From: Syngnathus acus
Taxonomy: Eukaryota > Chordata > Actinopteri > Syngnathiformes > Syngnathidae
Assembly (NCBI RefSeq): GCF_901709675.1
Contig: NC_051105.1
Span: 1 to 64,000, forward strand
Direction: 5' to 3'
DNA: 64,000 bases
Shown here: one piece after another, positions 62,101 to 64,000 of the stretch
How positions within the stretch are numbered: position 1 is the stretch's first letter
Layout: every line of letters begins with the position of its first letter
Notes under the pieces: model-generated
Seen by the model: the letters and a program-made list of their open reading frames with translations, nothing else
The model's database searches: none
Told to the model about the DNA's origin: nothing
Translations under genes and position numbers: made by a program

Positions 62101-64000
62101 GCGGGTTCCAGCAAAGAGTCACACTGTCAGAGGTGACCTCCTCAACCTTAACTGGACCACCGGGCTGACCAGGTTTGTCCAGTACGACAATGCCGATGTC
62201 TGCCGTTGCCTCCCCCGCTGTGTTGCCAACGGTAACGTGATAATGTCCAAAGTCATCTTTGGAAGCCTCTTTTATGCTTAGGTTTAACATTGCTTCTGTT
62301 GCACCAAAGTTGACTCTGGTTGTTCTCTTAAGAGGCTGGCCGTCTTTGAGCCAGGAGACGGCCGCTTTGGGACGGGCGACGTACGGAACCTCGACTGTCA
62401 GATCCTCACCTGCCAACACGCTGAACGTGTTGAACAACATTTTGACGACGGGTGAAATGACGAGATCTTTCACAATGACAGGGACGCCAATTTGACGAGG
62501 GTCACTTGTTCCTTTCTCGTTTCTCGCGGCCACACGGAACATGTATTCTTCACCTGCAATGAGGCCGCCGACGCAAGCTTCCGTTTCTTTCACAATCACC
62601 GCCTGTGTCCATTTATCTACGCCTTTGGGTTGGACCTCTACAACATAGCACCCGACTCTGCTTCCGCCGTCGTGCTCTGGCTTTTCCCACGACAGTGTGA
62701 CACTATTCTTAGTAACATCTTTCAGACTGATTTTACCAGGGGGTTGGGGCTTCTCAGACACTTTAACGGACTCGCCAGTCTCAACTGGCAGGCCGATGCC
62801 ATATTCGTTCTCTGCCAAAACTCTGAAGTAATAGTTGCATCCTTCGAGGAGCGGCTCGACAGTAAAGGTGGCGTGATGGCACATGGTGCTGACCGTGGCG
62901 TAAGCCTTTCTTGTGGACTCGCGCTTTTCAACAATGTAGTTCTTAACCTTAGCTCCACCATCGTTTGATGGCGGATCCCAAGTGAGAGTGACAGACTGTT
63001 TCGTTACAGCGTCAATCTTTAGATTCTGTGGCGCACTTGGCGTGTCGAGCACCCTGACCTGGACCGTGACTGTCTTGGAACCGCAGCTGTTCTCAACTGT
63101 GAGGTGATACTTTCCAGTGTCAAATCTATTGACATTTCCAATGACAAGGGATGTGTAGGACACCGTGGTGTCAATAGTGGCTCTCTCGATGCGTTGGCCA
63201 TCCTCTTTGGTCCAATTAGCCTGGGGAGGGGGTCTGCCTCTGATCGGAACAAACAGTCTAAGTGTGCAGCAAGCTCGGAGGGTGACCACCTTGCAAAGTT
63301 CTGCGTCCAAATCGAGGTCTGGGGGCAGGAGTCTGTCCTCAGCCTTGGCGTTGCCAGGTAGGAATGTAGGTTCCCCAATTCCCTCCCCATTTACAGCAGA
63401 GATTTTGATTTTATACTCCCGACCCTCAGTTAGGTTGACAATGGTGAAGGAGGTTGCAAGTAGTCCTTCCTTGGGTGTCACAATTGTCCACTCCTCCTCT
63501 TCCTCCTCCTTGTCAGATGTGATGCAGTCTTCAACAATGTAACCGGTGATGTCAGAGCCACCATCATAGGCTGGTTTGTTCCAGGCCACAGTAACAGATG
63601 ACCTGGTCGTGTCCAGGATCCTGGGGTTGCACGGAGGCCCAGGTTTGTACAATGCGTCACTGGCCTTGTAGAATGGACTGGAGAGGCTTGGGGCACTGAG
63701 GCCAGCAGCATTCTCTGCAATAATCCTAAATTCATATTCGTGTCCAACAATAAGACCTGTTGCCTTGAATTGCAGATCTTTGACCTTCTTCTTGTTGCAC
63801 TTGACCCAGCGGAGGCCTGCCCGGTCTTTCCTCTCAACGATGTAATTTGTGATTGGTGTCCCACCATCACTCTTTGGCACCTGCCACATAATGACCATTG
63901 AATCTTTGGTGACAGCGGTGACCTGGGGATTCTGAGGCACATCCGGAACCGTGTATGGGTTGTCGGCAATAATGGGCTCAGAATCGAGAGGTTCGCCGTT
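25691..64000 (-). CDS. ttn: Titin (ttn), 3' part: A-band super-repeats, kinase and M-band
   Basis: Titin is the giant ruler and spring of the striated-muscle sarcomere; the part seen here lies along the thick filament (A-band) and in the M-line. Translation of 35 exons (listed separately) gives a chain of fibronectin-III domains (WxxPxxDGGxxIxxYxxE) and Ig domains (DxGxYxxxxxN) in the 11-domain order of the titin C-zone, eight super-repeats in view, then the pre-kinase segment, the kinase and M1-M5 plus M9. Almost all exons are phase 1-1 with consensus splice sites. The 5' part (I-band, PEVK, Z-disc) lies beyond 64000. Teleosts have two linked titin genes; I cannot say which this is. Odd features are the reduced M-band, an expanded KSP linker and a degenerate kinase metal motif. 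Identity is certain; exon edges are by eye. Confidence 0.97.
25944..26097 (-). CDS. ttn: ttn window exon 34: second half of M9-like Ig
   Basis: 51 codons plus one base. Contains YTLEIGEATLADSGKYTIKA and GQCSATSSLNV, nearly the end of mammalian M9. It enters at phase 0 (CGCAG|CTG) and leaves at phase 1 (ATCA|GTAAGT). Joined to the end of exon 33 it completes one Ig domain. Confidence 0.92.
26098..26414 (-). other. ttn: Intron with a CT microsatellite at the acceptor and a LINE tail
   Basis: On the minus strand the acceptor of window exon 34 (CGCAG|CTG) is preceded by about 70 bases of almost pure CT (plus-strand GA, 26102-26175), which serves as polypyrimidine tract. Further upstream (about 26213-26400), the minus strand shows CAATAAAGCTGACTTTGACT with TTTGAC repeats, the 3' tail of a fish LINE inserted in the same direction as ttn. 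Confidence 0.8.
26102..26175. repeat. (GA)n microsatellite
   Basis: About 36 GA units with one interruption near 26166. Lies within the penultimate ttn intron directly against the splice acceptor. Confidence 0.95.
26415..31552 (-). CDS. ttn: ttn window exon 33: A169-A170, titin kinase, M1-M5, KSP linker, first half of M9
   Basis: 1712 codons in one exon. In order: Ig A169 (about 31550-31260), FN3 A170 (31256-30972), linker, kinase (30866-30096), Ig M1 (29924-29634), M2 (29552-29262), M3 (29234-28956), a long charged linker with RRRSLGDLSDEELL and ITEEERLRLEAELELGYSAS (28955-27612), M4 (27611-27333), M5 (27158-26875), a linker with eleven KSP motifs (26849-26562), and the N-terminal half of a domain matching M9 (QPRSQNVDQGQNVKFTCEVA, 26540-26415). 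It enters at phase 1 and leaves at phase 0 (ACT|GTGAGT). M6-M8 of mammalian titin are absent. The region is the M-line end of titin, with sites for MuRF1 and other M-band partners. Confidence 0.95.
26562..26849 (-). other. ttn: KSP-rich linker between M5 and M9-like domain
   Basis: About 96 residues with eleven KSP motifs (AKSPEP, FKSPQR, IKSPEP, IKSPLR, VKSPLS, PKSPAA, AKSPPP, VKSPVS, AKSPTP, IKSPKR, KKSPSV), plus extra SP sites. In mammals the linker after M5 has about four to five KSP sites that proline-directed kinases phosphorylate during muscle development. Here the number is roughly doubled, and the linker leads directly to M9. Confidence 0.85.
30096..30866 (-). other. ttn: Titin kinase domain (within window exon 33)
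   Basis: Complete protein-kinase fold with GRGQFGIV (glycine loop), TYMAKFVKV (ATP lysine), KKEIATLNLAKH (helix C), GHFDIKPENIVY (catalytic loop, HRD replaced by HFD), KIIEMGQCRHL (the DFG metal motif is EMG), AEYAAPEIH (P+1 loop and APE) and TDMWSVGVLSYVLLCGLNPF. After it comes the regulatory tail with HPWL and RHKRYYQAMVKKEWSTVVSA. Mammalian titin kinase is already a weak or pseudo-kinase with EFG; here Met replaces Phe, and one of the two tyrosines before the APE motif is Ala. Expected role: a stretch-sensing scaffold at the M-line. Confidence 0.95.
31645..32250 (-). CDS. ttn: ttn window exon 32: FN3 + Ig (A168-like)
   Basis: 202 codons. FN3 (CVVSWKPPISDGGSKIKSYY, with a Lys-rich loop KKEKKDKKEW) then Ig (NATLVCKITGQPKPVIKWFR ... 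STVYQIRATNQGGSICAT). The Ig is closely like mammalian domain A168, which with A169 binds the ubiquitin ligase MuRF1 near the M-line. Donor GAAA|GTAAGG, phase 1-1. Confidence 0.93.
32351..32656 (-). CDS. ttn: ttn window exon 31: FN3 (pre-kinase zone)
   Basis: 102 codons, FN3 (VIITWKPPKDDGGCMITNYI ... YFFRVYAQNRYGNSEPLE). The donor TTGG|GTTCGT is poor beyond the GT but gives the right frame and length; a nearby alternative would break the frame. Confidence 0.85.
32749..33324 (-). CDS. ttn: ttn window exon 30: Ig-Ig (pre-kinase zone)
   Basis: 192 codons, two Ig domains. The first has PAVMKCQIIGRPVPEIKWYH with both core cysteines and EDEGEYTCKATNDAG; the second has TLRIHVVYIGRPVPKILWLQ and HGGKYRIRLHNHFG. 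Paired Ig domains here mark the change from C-zone to pre-kinase order. Donor TACG|GTATGA, phase 1-1. Confidence 0.92.
33438..33737 (-). CDS. ttn: ttn window exon 29: FN3 (pre-kinase zone)
   Basis: 100 codons, FN3 (IAVRWQAPECDGGKEVLGYW ... YEFRVLAENDTGISRPRR). Donor AGCG|GTGCGT, phase 1-1. Confidence 0.92.
33917..34219 (-). CDS. ttn: ttn window exon 28: FN3 (pre-kinase zone)
   Basis: 101 codons, FN3 (VALAWCRPKDDGGSSIKGYF ... YQFRIFAVNDIGESEAGP). First domain after the super-repeats. Acceptor ACAG|GT, donor TTTG|GTGAGT, phase 1-1. Confidence 0.92.
34309..34893 (-). CDS. ttn: ttn window exon 27: Ig + FN3
   Basis: 195 codons. Ig (VVRLSLPIKGKPRPTCSWSK ... DSGVYELLLENEVGKKKA) followed by FN3 (VKVSWKSLTDDGGAEILGYI). 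This ends the eighth and last 11-domain super-repeat. Donor CTTT|GTAAGT, phase 1-1. Confidence 0.92.
34999..35301 (-). CDS. ttn: ttn window exon 26: FN3
   Basis: 101 codons, FN3 (VSLAWSPPDDEGDARVDGYL ... FKFRVLACNAGGSGEPAE), domain 9 of super-repeat 8. The DGG turn is DEGDA. Donor TTTG|GTAAGC, phase 1-1. Confidence 0.92.
35428..35730 (-). CDS. ttn: ttn window exon 25: FN3
   Basis: 101 codons, FN3 (MTVAWNPPEEDGGLEVSGYI ... YEHRIIAINARGLSKPSL), domain 8 of super-repeat 8. Donor ATTG|GTGAGA, phase 1-1. Confidence 0.92.
35824..36123 (-). CDS. ttn: ttn window exon 24: FN3
   Basis: 100 codons, FN3 (VTCSWDPPARDGGAPISGYV ... YVFRAAAVNRYGTGDFLQS), domain 7 of super-repeat 8. Acceptor CTAG|CC, donor ACAA|GTAACA (weaker), phase 1-1. 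Confidence 0.88.
36124..36548 (-). other. ttn: Longest intron of the A-band section (425 bp)
   Basis: AT-rich, contains a GTTGACTTTGAAACATTAACTC-like pair of short repeats (around 36218 and 36252). I see no exon or mobile element in it. Confidence 0.6.
36549..36836 (-). CDS. ttn: ttn window exon 23: Ig
   Basis: 96 codons, Ig (TLELDLPIIGRPPPSCIWFF ... DTGNYTLELKNTVGVTSE), domain 6 of super-repeat 8. Donor CTCT|GTAAGG, phase 1-1. Confidence 0.92.
36963..37556 (-). CDS. ttn: ttn window exon 22: FN3-FN3
   Basis: 198 codons, two FN3 domains (ATISWEGPCVDGGAPVNNYI and VSLSWEKPEHDGGSRLTGYI), domains 4 and 5 of super-repeat 8. Donor AGAG|GTGAGC leads into a CAG-rich intron start. Confidence 0.92.
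37644..37925 (-). CDS. ttn: ttn window exon 21: Ig
   Basis: 94 codons, Ig (SLRLFVNITGRPAPTITWSK ... DAGKYTLVAENSAGKQEV), third domain of super-repeat 8. Acceptor ATAG|AA, donor TATG|GTAAGC, phase 1-1. Confidence 0.92.
38130..38432 (-). CDS. ttn: ttn window exon 20: FN3
   Basis: 101 codons, FN3 (ISLAWSRPVEDGGADVLGYY ... YCFRVVGININGIGDFSE), second domain of super-repeat 8. Donor ATTG|GTACGT is followed on the minus strand by a T-rich (TTTTTC)n stretch. Confidence 0.92.
38551..38856 (-). CDS. ttn: ttn window exon 19: FN3
   Basis: 102 codons, FN3 (ATIEWMKPESDGGSPLLHYL ... YQFRVTAINKAGESEPSE), first domain of super-repeat 8. Acceptor ACAG|CT, donor ACGT|GTAAGT, phase 1-1. Confidence 0.92.
39118..39417 (-). 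CDS. ttn: ttn window exon 18: FN3
   Basis: 100 codons, FN3 (CTLSWKPPLEDGGDEVSHYL ... YLFRVRGINKYGAGVPLVS), last domain of super-repeat 7. Donor TTCA|GTGAGT, phase 1-1. Confidence 0.92.
39499..39789 (-). CDS. ttn: ttn window exon 17: Ig
   Basis: 97 codons, Ig (SDLVLDAAVGGRPEPKASWS ... DTGRYILTVRNVSGTKTAE), domain 10 of super-repeat 7. Acceptor ACAG|AA, donor CTTG|GTGAGT, phase 1-1. Confidence 0.92.
39916..40221 (-). CDS. ttn: ttn window exon 16: FN3
   Basis: 102 codons, FN3 (VSLKWLAPLNDGGSPIVGYV ... YEFRVIAKNANQVFSTPS), domain 9 of super-repeat 7. Donor TTTG|GTAAGC, phase 1-1. Confidence 0.92.
40297..40599 (-). CDS. ttn: ttn window exon 15: FN3
   Basis: 101 codons, FN3 (MTLKWEEPYHDGGSKVTGYW ... 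YQFRVYAMNSAGLSKASE), domain 8 of super-repeat 7. Acceptor GTAG|CA, donor GTCG|GTGAGT, phase 1-1. Confidence 0.92.
40678..42744 (-). CDS. ttn: ttn window exon 14: FN-FN-Ig-FN-FN-Ig-FN
   Basis: 689 codons, domains 1 to 7 of super-repeat 7. FN3 domains show ITLAWTPPTSDGGNPIQHYI, ISLEWSKPADDGGSDILGYI, VTLAWQPPLNDGGARIQHYI, VSLSWLKPEHDGGSRIQSYI and CVVNWDAPEDDGGTDITNYI; the Ig domains show DTGKYTVNLDNSSGS and DGGKYYLTLENVAGT. Acceptor CCAG|GT, donor TACA|GTAAGT. Largest multi-domain exon after the giant one. Confidence 0.94.
42932..43231 (-). CDS. ttn: ttn window exon 13: FN3
   Basis: 100 codons, FN3 (CTLSWNPPENNGCSEISHYI ... YQFRVSAVNKFGVGRPLES), last domain of super-repeat 6. The DGG turn is NGC. 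Donor TACA|GTAAGT, phase 1-1. Confidence 0.92.
43319..43603 (-). CDS. ttn: ttn window exon 12: Ig
   Basis: 95 codons, Ig (NIRVNVAITGRPVPKVIWYR ... HRGLYTVEATNGSGSKKE), domain 10 of super-repeat 6. Acceptor CCAG|CT, donor CAAG|GTGTGT, phase 1-1. Confidence 0.92.
43685..43978 (-). CDS. ttn: ttn window exon 11: FN3
   Basis: 98 codons, FN3 (ITLKWDAPKRDGGSKITGYN ... YEFRVIARNAIGVVSPPS), domain 9 of super-repeat 6. Donor AATG|GTAAAT, phase 1-1. Confidence 0.92.
44100..45863 (-). CDS. ttn: ttn window exon 10: Ig-FN-FN-Ig-FN-FN
   Basis: 588 codons covering domains 3 to 8 of super-repeat 6 in one exon. Ig 1 has DVELSVPLKGRPSPDASWSK and DTGKYTVKIANG, Ig 2 has GHNVHIELPYVGKPKPSVSW and NEGKFTLTLDN; the four FN3 domains have the W..P..DGG pattern. 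Acceptor ACAG|AG, donor GTCG|GTGAGT. The fusion of six domains in one exon, where neighbours have one each, indicates intron loss or late intron gain around it. Confidence 0.94.
45944..46249 (-). CDS. ttn: ttn window exon 9: FN3
   Basis: 102 codons, FN3 (ITLGWSKPEWDGGSEVTCYM ... YFFRVSAVNCAGRGEPLQM), second domain of super-repeat 6. It lacks the long acidic loop seen at this position in the giant exon. Donor TTGG|GTAAGT, phase 1-1. Confidence 0.92.
46329..46631 (-). CDS. ttn: ttn window exon 8: FN3
   Basis: 101 codons, FN3 (MVVEWESPGVDGGSTVTGYY ... YQYRVCAINRAGEGPFSD), first domain of super-repeat 6. Acceptor TCAG|TC, donor GTTG|GTAAGT, phase 1-1. Confidence 0.92.
46767..47072 (-). CDS. ttn: ttn window exon 7: FN3
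   Basis: 102 codons, FN3 (ILRWEPVCEADNGGSEVTHY ... YVFRVMAVNKFGVGEPLESE), last domain of super-repeat 5. The usual DGG turn is stretched to EADNGG, a small loop insertion. Donor TTTG|GTAAGC, phase 1-1. Confidence 0.92.
47173..47460 (-). CDS. ttn: ttn window exon 6: Ig
   Basis: 96 codons, Ig domain (SVKIRVGILAKPQPSIEWLK ... HTGSYEIKIKNAFGSATA), domain 10 of super-repeat 5. Acceptor GCAG|GT, donor CTCG|GTATTT, phase 1-1. Confidence 0.92.
47558..47854 (-). CDS. ttn: ttn window exon 5: FN3
   Basis: 99 codons, FN3 with SLSWQRPPYDGGSKIAGYSV and YEFRVYAKNVVGSVS, domain 9 of super-repeat 5. Acceptor ATAG|AG, donor ACG|GTGAGT, phase 1-1. Confidence 0.92.
47938..48240 (-). CDS. ttn: ttn window exon 4: FN3
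   Basis: 101 codons, FN3 (LTVCWNEPVSDGGNPVTGYH ... YEFKVAAENAAGIGK), domain 8 of super-repeat 5. Acceptor CCAG|CC, donor GTG|GTAAGT, phase 1-1. Confidence 0.92.
48333..48920 (-). CDS. ttn: ttn window exon 3: Ig + FN3
   Basis: 196 codons: an Ig domain (DLTFDVPLFGKPMPKVTLSK ... DAGKYEVTASN) fused to FN3 (VYLKWDPPEYDGGSPVTNYV). Domains 6 and 7 of super-repeat 5. The conserved Ig tryptophan is Leu here (VTLSK), which titin also shows elsewhere at this position. Donor TTCA|GTAAGT, phase 1-1. Confidence 0.92.
48921..49206 (-). mobile_element. LINE-tail insertion inside a ttn intron
   Basis: Within this 286-bp intron the minus strand has GTGACAAGTGAATTTCCCC, GGGATGAATAAAGTTCTATC and a (ATC)n tail (about 49089-49160), the 3' end of a common fish LINE or SINE family in the same orientation as ttn. 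No coding potential. Confidence 0.7.
49207..49503 (-). CDS. ttn: ttn window exon 2: FN3
   Basis: One FN3 domain of 99 codons (TIAWTRPEYDGGSRVKAYLI ... EYYFRVRAENHAGLSEP). It continues super-repeat 5 as its fifth domain. Acceptor GCAG|AG, donor CAAG|GTAATT, phase 1-1. Confidence 0.92.
49588..64000 (-). CDS. ttn: ttn window exon 1: giant A-band exon (48+ domains)
   Basis: Open for at least 14.4 kb and continuing past the window edge; it ends at CAG|GTAAGG. It corresponds to the very large A-band exon known in mammalian titin. Order, repeated four times and started a fifth: FN FN Ig FN FN Ig FN FN FN Ig FN. Approximate super-repeat starts on the minus strand: before 64000, 60690, 57390, 54140, 50845. 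Each position keeps its own signature across repeats, for instance PYKxPGPPGTP linkers and ARDPCDPPGTPE before positions 8 and 9. The second FN domain carries acidic or Pro/Glu-rich loop insertions in four of the five repeats (about 63491-63517, 60190-60262, 53631-53712, 50318-50416). In muscle these domains bind myosin tail and myosin-binding protein C. Confidence 0.96.

Overview
The window looks like a teleost fish chromosome arm close to a telomere. The evidence is a titin gene with fish-like intron/exon layout, fish LINE tails and hAT-type transposons, and long arrays of the vertebrate telomere motif CCCTAA. I cannot name the species. There is no bacterial-style gene content; the only functional protein-coding gene I can support is titin (ttn), on the minus strand.

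Left part (1-24792), repeats. A subtelomeric unit of about 3.75 kb is present once complete (1-3749) and once cut off (3750-5735) where it runs into telomere repeats. From 5731 to about 7550, telomere-type tracts alternate with two copies of a mobile element. The longer copy has a TATA box, a poly(A) signal and a hammerhead-ribozyme-like fold at 7062-7113, as in Penelope-like retroelements or retrozymes. The orientation of element and telomere repeats fits reverse transcription primed on a chromosome end. Next come two large satellites: a 40-bp unit made of five telomere-like hexamers plus ten extra bases (7515-13156), and a 23-bp unit (13147-16554) that shares the 9-mer AGCACATAG with the first. 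Then follow a cluster of diverged repeats with an 816-bp hAT insertion (16741-19650), a broken LINE reverse transcriptase (19651-20222), a 1.9-kb near-palindrome (20228-22143), a three-copy repeat carrying a small membrane-protein-like ORF (22289-23335), and composite CRE/E-box plus tRNA-like units (23186-24330).

Right part (24793-64000), the 3' portion of ttn. I place 35 exons. From 64000 down to 34309 there are eight 11-domain A-band super-repeats of fibronectin-III and Ig domains; the first four and a half lie in one exon of at least 14.4 kb. The gene then passes through FN-FN-Ig-Ig-FN-FN-Ig-Ig-FN into the titin kinase (30096-30866) and the M-band. The M-band is reduced compared with mammalian titin as I know it: M1-M5, an expanded KSP-rich linker, then M9 directly, with no M6-M8 and no visible M10. 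The coding sequence stops at 25691, about 9 kb from the satellites.

Overall, a giant sarcomere gene ends only a few kilobases from fast-evolving subtelomeric DNA, and its most distal domains appear to be missing. Exon boundaries were read by eye from splice consensus and frame; every internal A-band exon came out as a multiple of three with phase 1-1, which supports the calls. No alignment or database search was possible.
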